DNA from: Streptomyces hokutonensis
GTDB taxonomy: Bacteria; Actinomycetota; Actinomycetes; Streptomycetales; Streptomycetaceae
NCBI RefSeq assembly: GCF_000376565.1
Contig: NZ_BARG01000053.1
Span: 124,001-188,000 of the forward strand
Reading direction: 5' to 3'
DNA length: 64,000 bases
The translations under genes were made by a program, and so were the position numbers. Below are positions 26,107 to 34,970 of this stretch, in pieces (the first letter of the stretch is position 1; every line of letters starts with the position of its first letter). The notes under the pieces are model-generated. The model ran no database searches. It was not told the origin of the DNA and saw only the letters and a list, made by a program, of their open reading frames with translations.

Positions 26107-27582
26107 TCATTTCTCGGCCGGGGTGGAGACTCGGGGGAGGCGCAGCTGGAAGCACGCGCCGAGCGTCCGCGGGGTGAGGGTGAGGGTGCCTCGGTGGCGG
26201 TGGGCCAGGTCGCGGGCGATGGCGAGGCCCAGGCCGGTTCCGCCGTGGTCGCGGGAGCGGGCGTCGTCGAGCCGTACGAAGCGTTCGAAGATGCGCTCGG
26301 CGTCCTCGGTGGGCACGCCCGGTCCGTCGTCGTGCACGGTGAGGACGATCCAGTCGTCCTCGTTTCGGATGGTGATCTGGATGCGGTGCACGGCGTGGCG
26401 GGCGGCGTTGTCGATGAGGTTGCGCAGCAGCCGTTCGTATGCGTCGGGGTTTCCGTGTGCGTGTGCGGGGGCGGTGCTGTCGCAGGTGAGGGTCAACGGT
26501 CGTTCGGTGAGGGGGTATTGCTCGGTCAGCTGAGAGGCGAGGGCTGTCAGGTCGACGGTTTCGGGACTGGTCGTGGGGGTGTGGGTGTCGAGGCGGGCGA
26601 GGAGGAGCAGGTCTTCGGCGAGGGCTTGGAGGCGGCGGGTCTGTCGTGCGGCGGTGGTGGCCGCGGCGGGCCAGTCGGTGCGCTCCGGGTAGGCGAGCGC
26701 GACTTCCAGGCTGGCCAGCAGTGTGGTGAGGGGGCTGCGCAGTTCGTGGGCGGCGTCCGCGACGAAGCGGCGTTGCCGGGCGGCGGCGTCGTCGAGGCGT
26801 TGGAGGGTGGCGTTGATGGTGGTGGCCAGGGCGGTGATCTCGTGTCCCGTGGCGGGGACGGTGACACGTTCACGGGGGTCGCTCGCGGTGACCGAGGCGG
26901 TGAGGACGCGGATGGCCTCGACCGGCCGCAGCGCGATGCGGACGGCGAAGTAGGTGGTGGCGGCGATGAGGACGAGGCCGACGAGCCCGGCCCGCAGCAG
27001 CAGGAGGTCGGTGGTCCTGGCGATCGCCTCGGCCGTTCTCGGGAGCACCACCACATAGACCCGCAGGTGGGCATCAGCGGTGACGCCCAGAGCGGCGGCC
27101 TTGTCCCTGCCGAGTCCATCAGCGCCGACATCGGCGAACATGACCGTGTAGGTCTTGCCCGCCAGGTCGAATCTGTCCCTGATGTTGGAGTCGCGCACTG
27201 GTATGCGGAGGGGGAGGATCGTCAGGCTTCCGGGCGCCCTGGTCTGCGTTGGGGTGGGCAGCACATGGCGGGTGCCGGGATCGAGGGCTTCCATGCCTCC
27301 GCCGTAGGTGACAGCGGTACGTCGGCCGGTCGCGACGACCTCGTACGGCAGCAGGGTGCCTCTGCTAGCGGGAACCACACCCCCGTTCAGCTGGTCGACG
27401 AGGGCCCACACCTGCTGCTCGGCCTGTCCTTCGGCGATCCTCCTGCCCTGGCCGTAGACGTCGTGGTGCATCCACCAGCCGATGCCGACCAGGATGACGG
27501 CGGCGGTCGAGGCGGCGGCCAGGGCCGTGCGGGCTCGTACCGAACGCGGCCACCAGCGGCGCCGTGGCTCAGTCGCGTTCAC
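26107..27582 (-). CDS. sensor histidine kinase (OmpR-partner type)
   Basis: A GTG at 27582 (NATEPRRRWW) gives 491 residues; this GTG lies inside the end of the response-regulator gene (14-bp overlap). Order: TM1 (about 17-38), extracytoplasmic sensor (40-190), TM2 (194-214), HAMP, DHp helix with phospho-His279 in AAHELRSP, then ATPase with N-box (LLRNLIDNAARHA), DDGPGVP and GGTGLGLAIA. The signal is unknown. Confidence 0.93.
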   Translation of the reverse strand: MNATEPRRRWWPRSVRARTALAAASTAAVILVGIGWWMHHDVYGQGRRIAEGQAEQQVWALVDQLNGGVVPASRGTLLPYEVVATGRRTAVTYGGGMEALDPGTRHVLPTPTQTRAPGSLTILPLRIPVRDSNIRDRFDLAGKTYTVMFADVGADGLGRDKAAALGVTADAHLRVYVVVLPRTAEAIARTTDLLLLRAGLVGLVLIAATTYFAVRIALRPVEAIRVLTASVTASDPRERVTVPATGHEITALATTINATLQRLDDAAARQRRFVADAAHELRSPLTTLLASLEVALAYPERTDWPAAATTAARQTRRLQALAEDLLLLARLDTHTPTTSPETVDLTALASQLTEQYPLTERPLTLTCDSTAPAHAHGNPDAYERLLRNLIDNAARHAVHRIQITIRNEDDWIVLTVHDDGPGVPTEDAERIFERFVRLDDARSRDHGGTGLGLAIARDLAHRHRGTLTLTPRTLGACFQLRLPRVSTPAEK

Positions 27583-28249
27583 GGTCGTCCACCAGCCGGT
27601 ATCCGGTACCCCGTACGGTCTGCAGGGACTGCCGGCCGAACGCGGCGTCCACCTTCTTGCGCAGTGCGCTGACGCGCGCCTCCACCAGGTTGGGATCCAG
27701 CGCCTCGTCGGGCCACGCGTGATAGAGCAGATCCGATTTGGAGACCGCCTGGCCCGCCCGGCGGGCCAGCAGCTCCAGCACGGCGAACTCCCTGGGCGTG
27801 AGTTCGACCCGCGCCCCGGCCCGGCGGCAGACCCGGCCGGCGACATCCAACGAGAGGTCGCCCACGGCGAGGACGGGCGGGGCGACCGCGGCGGCTCGTC
27901 TGACCAGGGCCCGCAGTCGTGCGACGAGCACCAGATAGGAGAAGGGTTTGGCCAGGTAGTCGTCGGCCCCGGTGTCCAGGGCCTCCGCCTGGTCCCAGTC
28001 CCCGTCCTTGGCGGTGAGTACCAGGATGGGGGTCGCGTTGCCCTCGCGGCGCAACTGGGCGCAGACCTTGTAGCCGTTGAGTCCGGGCAGCATCAAGTCC
28101 AGGACGACCAGGGCGTATTCGCCGGTCCTGGCCATCCACAGACCCTGGCGGCCGTCATGGGCGAGGTCGACGCTGTAGCCCTCGGCGGTCAGACCGGTGT
28201 GCAGGGTGTGGGCAAGGTCCACCTCGTCTTCGACCACCAGGATGCGCAT
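27569..28249 (-). CDS. OmpR-family response regulator
   Basis: A 226-residue protein starting at 28249 (MRILVVEDEV) with GAGG 9 nt upstream. Receiver: acidic pair E7/D8, phospho-Asp51 in VVLDLMLPG, Lys in LAKPF. C-terminal winged helix: LTPREFAVLELLARR and VRGTGYRL. It is made with the overlapping histidine kinase. Confidence 0.94.
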   Translation of the reverse strand: MRILVVEDEVDLAHTLHTGLTAEGYSVDLAHDGRQGLWMARTGEYALVVLDLMLPGLNGYKVCAQLRREGNATPILVLTAKDGDWDQAEALDTGADDYLAKPFSYLVLVARLRALVRRAAAVAPPVLAVGDLSLDVAGRVCRRAGARVELTPREFAVLELLARRAGQAVSKSDLLYHAWPDEALDPNLVEARVSALRKKVDAAFGRQSLQTVRGTGYRLVDDRERD

Positions 28250-28377
28250 GCGGTGCAGCCTCGCACAGCGCCGGACCGACTTCCTGATCGGCCGGTCAGG
28301 TTGGGTCAGCATCCGGTCAACGAGGTCCCGGCACGCTGGCGGAACGTCTTCGCCACTGCTGAAAGGCCCTGTCGCCG

Positions 28378-29934
28378 ATGTCCCTTGATGAACGTGCCCC
28401 CGCCGAGGCCAGGACGGTTTCCCCCGTAACCGCCCGTCGACAAACAGCGGGCCCGGCCAAAGCCGTTGTCGTGATCGTGCCCTTGTCGCTGACGATCGCT
28501 CTGGGGCTCTGGGGTATCCGCCGGGAGAACACCATGTGGGGCGACGAGTCCGTCACCTATCAGCTCGCGCACCGCGATCTTTCGCAGATATGGCTCACCG
28601 CCCAGCACGTCGATCTGGTCCACGCCCTCTACTACGCCGTGATGCATGAGATCTTCGGTCTCTTCGGCGGCGGGCTGCTGACGTTGCGGCTGCCGTCCGT
28701 ACTGGCAATGTCCGTGGCGGCGAGTGGAGTCGGGCTTCTGGCGCTACGCCTGGCGGGGCCCCGGGCCGGGCTGCTGGCCGGGCTGGTGTTTCCACTCCTT
28801 CCCCAGGTGCAGAAGTACGCGCAGGAAGGCCGCTCGTACGCCATGGTCTGTGCCCTCGTCACCTGGGCCACCTACATGCTCGTGGCCGGCGTCTCGCATC
28901 GCGCCCGGTGGCGGTGGGCGGTCTACGGCACCACGATGCTGTTGGCTTGTCTGCTCCACGAGTTCGCGGTCCTCGCCCTGGTCGCACACGGCGTCACCCT
29001 GGTCGCCTCCCGTGTCCCGCGACCGGTGCTGAGGGCATGGAGTACGGCCGCCGCGGGCGTTGTGGCCGGGCTGTTGCCGCTCGCGGTCAGGAGTGCGGGG
29101 CAGTCGGGGCAGGTGGCCTGGATCGGCGGACCCGTGCGGCTTCGTTATTTCCTGATCGTGGCGGTCGTGGGCGTGGCGTGTGCCCGGGCGACCCTGGGCG
29201 TGAGGGGGCCCGTGCGGCTTTCCGCGCTGGCTGTGCCGATACTTGTGCTTCCGGGCCTTCTGCTGCTGATCGCCTCACTGGTCAAGCCCCTTTTCGTCGA
29301 CCGGTATGTCCTCTACAGCAATATCGGGATCGCTCTGCTGCTGGGCGCCTGGATGGACTACTTCCACCGCCGGCAGCGGTCTCCCCGCAACGCGTGGATC
29401 GCGGCAATCGCCGTACTGGCCGCGCTCGTCCCGACGAGCCTGTCGCTGAGGACGCCCCAGAGCCGGAGCAATGACGCCACCGCCGTCGGCGCCGCCGTAC
29501 GCAAGGAAGGCCGTCCCGGCGACGGGCTCCTCTACTTCTCCGGCCAGTACCGGGCCTGGACCGCGACCGACCCCGCGGACACCCGCTTCCTGACAGATCT
29601 GGCCCTGGCACAGGACCCCGTCTCGTCGAACACGCTGTCAGGTGTCGAGCTTCCCGCCCGCGAGATCGCGGCACGCATCCTGGAATTCGACCGGATCGTC
29701 GCGGTCCGCAACCCGGCGGGTGCGCACTCGCCGGCCGACCTGCGGGACGAAGCGAAGGCAAGCACCTTGCGGCGCCACTTCCGCGAGGACGGAACAACTC
29801 GGGTCGGCGGAGCGCGAGTCACCGTCTACGTCCGAGAACACGACCAGGCTCCGACGGCTGGTCCTGGGTCCAAGAGCCCCGAAGCGAGCGGTGGCGTAGG
29901 CGGGCGATCAGCACAGGGTGTGGTGATCCGTTGA
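28378..29934 (+). CDS. GT-C-fold membrane glycosyltransferase (GT39/ArnT-like)
   Basis: A 518-residue protein with about 10 membrane helices. The first extracytoplasmic loop carries an acidic pair in MWGDESVTYQLAHR, as expected for GT-C polyprenyl-phosphate-sugar transferases. A soluble C-terminal domain of about 150 residues follows the last helix. It would transfer a sugar, perhaps mannose, to a wall polymer or protein outside the membrane. It is divergent from the two-component pair. Confidence 0.82.
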   Translation: MSLDERAPAEARTVSPVTARRQTAGPAKAVVVIVPLSLTIALGLWGIRRENTMWGDESVTYQLAHRDLSQIWLTAQHVDLVHALYYAVMHEIFGLFGGGLLTLRLPSVLAMSVAASGVGLLALRLAGPRAGLLAGLVFPLLPQVQKYAQEGRSYAMVCALVTWATYMLVAGVSHRARWRWAVYGTTMLLACLLHEFAVLALVAHGVTLVASRVPRPVLRAWSTAAAGVVAGLLPLAVRSAGQSGQVAWIGGPVRLRYFLIVAVVGVACARATLGVRGPVRLSALAVPILVLPGLLLLIASLVKPLFVDRYVLYSNIGIALLLGAWMDYFHRRQRSPRNAWIAAIAVLAALVPTSLSLRTPQSRSNDATAVGAAVRKEGRPGDGLLYFSGQYRAWTATDPADTRFLTDLALAQDPVSSNTLSGVELPAREIAARILEFDRIVAVRNPAGAHSPADLRDEAKASTLRRHFREDGTTRVGGARVTVYVREHDQAPTAGPGSKSPEASGGVGGRSAQGVVIR

Positions 29935-29995
29935 GGGACCGCCTACTGGTGGCGGAGACACGCAGTGCCGCGAGGATCAAGGACTGTCGGCACCT

Positions 29996-31474
29996 TCACG
30001 ACGCCTGGGACGCGCGCCGCCGACGCCGGAACAGGGCCACCAGAACCGCGACGACCACGGCTCCCGCGGCCCAGAGGCCGGGGTTCTGGAAAGGCAGGGC
30101 AGGGCCGCTGAAAGGCAGGGCGGGCGACGCTTCGAGCGGGATGTCGGCGGTGTCGTTCCCTGGGGTGCGGTCGTAGGGGTTGTACGTCCGGACGGTGCCC
30201 CGCGCGCCGGGCACCTGCCGGTCGATGCGGATGTGGAACTCGACGGCGGTCGTACCCCCTTCGTGCCGCACATAGCTGAAGTCCTCGGTACCGATGTCGC
30301 AGACGAATGCCCCGCCGGGCTTCTCCGGCCGCTCGCACGCCCACTTGCCGCCCGAGTCCTCGAAGACGAACGGGATGGAGGTGACGGTGGTTCCCTCCGG
30401 TGGGACCACCTCGAAGCCCCCCGGTGCCTCGGAGCCGGTCAACCGGCCGGGGCCGTGGTCGCGCAGCCCGAGCCGTACCGTCACGGTGCTGCCGACCCGG
30501 CCGCGGACGGTTGCCGTCACCGGCTCGTAGTCGGCCTGCACGGTGGTCTCGGCGCTGACGCCGCTGCTCACGCCGGTGAGGCCGCGATCGGCTGTCGTGG
30601 TCAGGGTCAAGGTGGCACCCGTGCCGCGTACGGAGAGACCGTCGGGCTTCTCGGGCTCGGACGACCAGTTGTAGGACAGCGAGCCCGTCAGCCTCCCCGG
30701 AGCGGCGGTGTAGCCGATCGGGGAACTGGTGCGGTACGCGGTACCCGGTGCGGCCTTCGTGGGGAACGTGCACCATGCCGAGGTGAACGCGATATTGAAG
30801 TAGCAGTTGTCGGGGTGCGAGGTCACCAGCAGACCGTCCTGCGCGGTGATGTGCAGGGCGACGCCCCGCTCAGTGGTGAACCGGCTGTGGTTGGCGAACC
30901 TGGGGGTCAGCGGCACGGACTTCCCCGGCGTCAGCCCCTTCACCGCTTGTTCCTCCTTGGGGGAGTGCAGCGTGGGACCGCCCACGGTCATGCGGGTGAT
31001 GCCGGTCACCGGGGCCGCGTTGTCGGCCGTGGCGGTGTACGTCACTGTCCCGCTGTCGCCGGGCTCGACGCCGTTCTCGCCGTGGAGGGTGAAGGGGGCG
31101 TTGGCCTCCCCGTCGCCGTTCTGCACGTCGCCGTACTCGCAGGTGAACACCGGGCCGTCGCCGGTGCAGTTCCCGTAGCCGCCCTTCCCCGCCCGGGCGA
31201 TGCCCGCCAGCCCCGACGTGTCCACGACGACCTTGACGTTGCGGGCCGGGCCGCCGTCGCCGGCCGTGACGGCGACGGGCACGGCGAAGTCGTCGTTCGT
31301 GGCCTCGGCGCCTTCGTCCGCGTTGTACATGTGGAAGGTTGACGGGGCGTGGAGCTGAAGCGCGACCTCGTGGGAGTCGTCGGCCGCCGCGGGCACCGAG
31401 ACGGTGGCGAGGACGGCGACGAGACCTGCCGCCAGGAGGGCCGGGCGTCTGACGGTCCGTATCCGTTCAAGCAT
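29996..31474 (-). CDS. surface-anchored secreted protein (signal peptide, beta-sandwich repeats, C-terminal TM)
   Basis: A 492-residue protein. A Sec signal (about 1-31, ending AAA) leads into several beta-rich repeats with the VTYTATADNAAPVTG style of actinobacterial DUF11/Ig-like surface proteins. The tail has a Pro-rich stretch, one helix (about 462-482) and RRRRR. This is the layout of a wall-attached protein, but no LPxTG sortase site is visible (the region reads LPFSGPALPFQNPG), so it is probably held by the membrane helix. The exact role is unknown. Confidence 0.75.
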   Translation of the reverse strand: MLERIRTVRRPALLAAGLVAVLATVSVPAAADDSHEVALQLHAPSTFHMYNADEGAEATNDDFAVPVAVTAGDGGPARNVKVVVDTSGLAGIARAGKGGYGNCTGDGPVFTCEYGDVQNGDGEANAPFTLHGENGVEPGDSGTVTYTATADNAAPVTGITRMTVGGPTLHSPKEEQAVKGLTPGKSVPLTPRFANHSRFTTERGVALHITAQDGLLVTSHPDNCYFNIAFTSAWCTFPTKAAPGTAYRTSSPIGYTAAPGRLTGSLSYNWSSEPEKPDGLSVRGTGATLTLTTTADRGLTGVSSGVSAETTVQADYEPVTATVRGRVGSTVTVRLGLRDHGPGRLTGSEAPGGFEVVPPEGTTVTSIPFVFEDSGGKWACERPEKPGGAFVCDIGTEDFSYVRHEGGTTAVEFHIRIDRQVPGARGTVRTYNPYDRTPGNDTADIPLEASPALPFSGPALPFQNPGLWAAGAVVVAVLVALFRRRRRASQAS

Positions 31475-31683
31475 GCGGACACTATGTCAGCGGGTATCGA
31501 CGGCGATTGCCGCCAGGTTGGGGAGGCGCTCCGGCTCACGCCTCGATCAGGATCGAGCGGGGTGCCCCGCCGAGGCGGAGGCCGCCGCCGGTCGGGCCGG
31601 AACTCCCCCGCAGGGGAGCGCGGGGTGTGGTGGGCCCGCCGGAATTCGCCGATGTCATACGGTCGCCGGTGGCGAGCGGACCC

Positions 31684-32769
31684 TCAGGACGACCAGACGC
31701 GATCCGCGTAGTCGAGGAAGTTGCGGCCGAGGATCTTCTCGATGCGTCCGGAGCGGTAGCCGCGCTTCTCCAGGAGGCGGATCAGGTCGCGGAACTGGTC
31801 GACGCCGCGCAGGTCCACGACGAAGGGGTAGGTGTCGGCCCGTTCGCCCGCCGCGCCGACCCCGGCCGCCCGGCGGGCGGCGACGTGGTCGGCGAGAGCC
31901 GCACGGTAGGCGTCGAGGTCGTCCACGGCGGTGACGCTGCCGTCGGTGCCGATACCGACGTGGTCCTCGCCGCAGACGTCGACCGCGTGCACGATGTGGT
32001 CGACGACGTCGGCGGCGGTGGCGTGGCCGGTCGGGTTGAGGAAGGGCATGAAGTAGATGCCGACGAAGCCACCCCGGTCGGCGACCAGGCGGAGTTCCTC
32101 GTCCGTCTTGTTGCGCGGGAGGTCGGTCAGGGCACGGCAGCCGGTGTGGTTGATCGACACGGGCTGCCGGGAGTGCCGGGCCGCGTCCAGGCAGGTGTTC
32201 TCCCCGCTGTGGGAGAGGTCGACCATCAGGTGGTGGTCGTTGAGGGCCTCGACGACCCGGCGGCCGAACGGGGTCAGGCCCCGGTTGGCGGTGGCCATGG
32301 AGCCGTCGCCGAGGTGGTTGGCCTGGTTGTACGTGAGCTGGACGACCCGCACACCGGCCTCCGCGAACGCGGCGACGCGGCTGTCGACGAGGTCGAGGTC
32401 CTCGCCGACGGCGACGGCGTTCTGGAAGCCGTAGATGACACCGATCCGCCGCTCGCGGTGGGCGCGCCGAATGTCGCCGGCCGTACGCACCTTGAGCAGG
32501 TCGGCCGGGTGTGCGTCGAGGATTCCGTCCCAGACCGCGATCTCGTCCAGCGTGTGCTCGTACGGCGGCAGGTCGCCCATGGTGTAGCCGAGGGTGATGT
32601 TGACGGCGGTCAGGCCGGAGGCGCCGGCCTCGGCGATCGCGCGGGCGTCGACGGCGAGTTGGGCGCTGGCGGGGTTGAGCTGCGTGGCGGCGGCCTTGGC
32701 GGCGGGGGTGTTGGGGTTGTCGAGCTGCCCCAGCGCGTTGACGATCATCGGGCGGGCGACGGCGGTCAC
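31684..32769 (-). CDS. M19 (renal dipeptidase)-like protein with altered metal site
   Basis: A GTG at 32769 overlaps the upstream stop by 4 bp (GTGA), giving 361 residues. M19 signatures: QLTYNQANHLGDG, RGLTPFGRRVVEALND, HLMVDLSHSG (His187), VSINHTGCRAL (His208), and the final GRNFLDYADRVW. The family's first ligand pair (H-x-D in DGHND) is absent: the N-terminus reads PMIVNALGQLDN. The bridging Glu is replaced by Gln116 (YGFQNA). So it is either a divergent member with other metal usage or a non-peptidase relative. The amidohydrolase upstream suggests joint catabolism. Confidence 0.8.
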   Translation of the reverse strand: MTAVARPMIVNALGQLDNPNTPAAKAAATQLNPASAQLAVDARAIAEAGASGLTAVNITLGYTMGDLPPYEHTLDEIAVWDGILDAHPADLLKVRTAGDIRRAHRERRIGVIYGFQNAVAVGEDLDLVDSRVAAFAEAGVRVVQLTYNQANHLGDGSMATANRGLTPFGRRVVEALNDHHLMVDLSHSGENTCLDAARHSRQPVSINHTGCRALTDLPRNKTDEELRLVADRGGFVGIYFMPFLNPTGHATAADVVDHIVHAVDVCGEDHVGIGTDGSVTAVDDLDAYRAALADHVAARRAAGVGAAGERADTYPFVVDLRGVDQFRDLIRLLEKRGYRSGRIEKILGRNFLDYADRVWSS

Positions 32770-34079
32770 TTGGCGTCCTTCTCGAAGTCGGCGCGGTCGA
32801 AGCGGCGGCCCCGCTTCACGGTGAGGGTGATGGTGCGCAGGTTGGCGATGTCCCGCAGCGGGTCCTCCTCCAGGACCGCGAAGTTCGCGAGCTTTCCGGC
32901 TTCGACACTGCCCATGTCCGCCTCGGTGCCTGCGGCCCTGGCGCCGACCAGGGTCGCCGAGCGCAGGACGTCCGCGGCGGGGATGCCGCAACGGTCGACG
33001 AGAAAGGCGAGTTCGCCGTAGAGGGCGGGGAACGGGTCGTCGGGGCCGGTCTCGAAATCCGTGCCGGTGCAGACGCCGACTCCGGCGCGGTGTGCCTGGG
33101 CGGTGACCGCGGCGGCCAACTCGGTGTTGCGGCGGGCCCGTTCGACCGACTCGGTGGTGTCGCCGCGGAGTTCGTCGCTGGTCCACATGGACGCGGTCGC
33201 GTCGAGGACGGTGCCGCGGCGGCTCATCTCGGCGAAGAGCGCGGCCAGTTGAGGGTCGTCGCCCGTGGCGAAACGGTCGTAATCCACCGGGGGTTTGGTC
33301 TTGTAGCTGCTCAGCGGCTCGGCGGGGTTCTCGAAGGCGAGCAGGGTGACGTGGGAGACGCTGTCCACGCCCGCGGCGACGACCTCGCCGGGCGCGGCAG
33401 GGAAGACGGTGGCGTGTGCCCAGACGGCGATGCCCTGGCGGTGCGCCTCGGCGGTGATGGCGGCGACGGTCGCGACGTCCAGATCGGCGTAGATCTTGAT
33501 CGCGGCGGCGTGGGTGCCACGGGCCAGGGCGACGGCGATGGTCAGGTCGGTGTCGGGGGTGACGGCCTGCATCCAGGGGACGGCGCCGGGCGTGGCGCCC
33601 CGGGAGACCTCGTGGGTGCGCGGGTCGTCGAAGAAGGAGGGGCCGGCCATGAGCGCCGCGTAGCGGATGTCGGGGCCGGGGATTTCGCCGACCAGGGTGG
33701 CCCGGGCCAGGTCGCCGATCTGCCGCAGGTCGTCGGCCATGTCACGGACGGCGGTGACCCCGCTGTGCACCAGGCGCCGTAGCACTCCTTCGGCGACGGG
33801 CCGGTCGGGCGGGGTGGCCAGGTGCTGGTGGGTGTCGATCAGGCCGGGGACCACGAACCTGCCGTCGAGGTCGACGCGGGGCGCGTCGGCCGCGAGCGGG
33901 GGCAACGGGTCGCCGTCGCCGACGACGGCATGGATCCGGGCGCCGTCCGTGACGATCGTGGTGTCCGTACGGAGTTGGTCGCCGGTGCCGTCGAAGAGGG
34001 TGGCGCCGCGGTAGACCGTCACGGTTCCGGCGGGCGGTGCGGCCCAGGGGGTCGGGGCACCCGGGGGCAGATCGCTCAT
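32766..34079 (-). CDS. metal-dependent amidohydrolase (imidazolonepropionase/prolidase-like)
   Basis: The ATG at 34079 (MSDLPPGAPT), preceded by GAAGG, gives 437 residues. Amidohydrolase marks: PGLIDTHQHL, AAIKIYAD (possible carbamylated Lys), WAHATV, DSVSHVTL, CTGTDFE. The C-terminal LGSVEAGKLANF-type segment (reads MGSVEAGKLANFAVLEEDP) closes the beta-sandwich. It is co-transcribed with the M19-like gene and divergent from the IclR gene. Substrate unknown; cyclic imide/dipeptide or peptide derivatives are possible. Confidence 0.87.
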   Translation of the reverse strand: MSDLPPGAPTPWAAPPAGTVTVYRGATLFDGTGDQLRTDTTIVTDGARIHAVVGDGDPLPPLAADAPRVDLDGRFVVPGLIDTHQHLATPPDRPVAEGVLRRLVHSGVTAVRDMADDLRQIGDLARATLVGEIPGPDIRYAALMAGPSFFDDPRTHEVSRGATPGAVPWMQAVTPDTDLTIAVALARGTHAAAIKIYADLDVATVAAITAEAHRQGIAVWAHATVFPAAPGEVVAAGVDSVSHVTLLAFENPAEPLSSYKTKPPVDYDRFATGDDPQLAALFAEMSRRGTVLDATASMWTSDELRGDTTESVERARRNTELAAAVTAQAHRAGVGVCTGTDFETGPDDPFPALYGELAFLVDRCGIPAADVLRSATLVGARAAGTEADMGSVEAGKLANFAVLEEDPLRDIANLRTITLTVKRGRRFDRADFEKDAK

Positions 34080-34114
34080 GGTCACCTTCAGGACGAGAGG
34101 TCGTAAGCCGTCAT

Positions 34115-34137
34115 GTTGTTACGCTCTCTGTAACAAC
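34115..34137. promoter_or_regulatory. candidate IclR operator 1
   Basis: A perfect 8-bp inverted repeat, GTTGTTAC-(7 nt)-GTAACAAC, in the 129-bp divergent gap between the amidohydrolase and iclR-type gene. Its low GC content stands out. Confidence 0.6.
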
Positions 34138-34142
34138 TGTAT

Positions 34143-34156
34143 CGTTTGATGAAACG
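34143..34156. promoter_or_regulatory. candidate IclR operator 2
   Basis: CGTTT-gatg-AAACG lies 5 bp after the first dyad. IclR-family sites commonly have a GTTT...AAAC form. It could bind the same regulator or form part of an extended site. Confidence 0.5.
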
Positions 34157-34208
34157 CGGATACTGTACCCCGTGGTCGCACCGCGGACGAGAGGGATGAA
34201 CCGCCGCC

Positions 34209-34970
34209 ATGCCCGTCGCACCCCGTACCCCGGCGCCGCCCAGGTCGGCCGTGGACAAGGCGCTCGACCTGGTCGAGGCCGTCTCGCGCGCACCGCACCC
34301 GGTGCGGCTGACCGATCTGGCCGCCGAGGTGGGCCTGCACCGCGCCACCGCCTACCGGATCCTGCTGGACCTGGTCCGGCGCGGCTGGGTGCTGCGGGCC
34401 GGTGACCGCTATCTGCCCGGCGCCGCCGTGCTCCGGATGTCCGCCTCGGCGGCGGGCAACTCGCTGACCGCGCTGGCCCGTCCGGTGCTGGAACGGCTGT
34501 CCGCCGCGACCTCGATGATGGTCAACCTCCAAGTGCTGGAGGAGGGCGGCGCCAGGGTCATCGACGTGGTCAGGCCCGAACGGCTCGCCATGATCAGCCA
34601 CTTGCGGGGCGAACTGCTGCCGGTGGGGCGGTTCGCCGGGCCACTTGCCCTGGTCGCCGCCCTTGAACCGGACGCCAGGGCAAGGTGGTTGGACGGACTC
34701 GGCGATGAAGCCGTGCACGTGGCACGGGAGTTGGCCGAGGCGGAACGGACCGGAGTCGCCGTAGAGCGCGGACGTAACGACAAGCTGGTGGCCTCCGTCA
34801 GCCGGGCGGTGGTGCCCGACCCCGGCGCCCCGGTGTGCGCACTGACGGTCGTAGGACCGGACACCGAGTTCGACGGGCCGGAACTGGCCTTGGTGGAGCG
34901 GGAGTTGCGCGCGGCGACGGACGAGTTGGGGACGGCCCTGACCGCCGGCACGGCGGAGGCCGGCCGGTGA
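34209..34970 (+). CDS. IclR-family transcriptional regulator
   Basis: A 253-residue protein. N-terminal winged HTH: ALDLVEAVSRAPHPVRLTDL, AAEVGLHRATAYRILLDL. The C-terminal effector domain is complete (LPVGRFAGPLALVAALEP; the Cys/Asp-type ligand pocket cannot be judged). It is divergent from the amidohydrolase-dipeptidase operon with two dyads in the gap. Its stop overlaps the start of the ornithine cyclodeaminase-like gene, so that gene is under the same control. Confidence 0.92.
   Translation: MPVAPRTPAPPRSAVDKALDLVEAVSRAPHPVRLTDLAAEVGLHRATAYRILLDLVRRGWVLRAGDRYLPGAAVLRMSASAAGNSLTALARPVLERLSAATSMMVNLQVLEEGGARVIDVVRPERLAMISHLRGELLPVGRFAGPLALVAALEPDARARWLDGLGDEAVHVARELAEAERTGVAVERGRNDKLVASVSRAVVPDPGAPVCALTVVGPDTEFDGPELALVERELRAATDELGTALTAGTAEAGR

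Noticed and set aside
27583..27846. N-terminal extension of the histidine kinase to 27846
   Set aside because: It overlaps the response regulator's DNA-binding domain in another frame; the GTG at 27582 is the natural coupled start.
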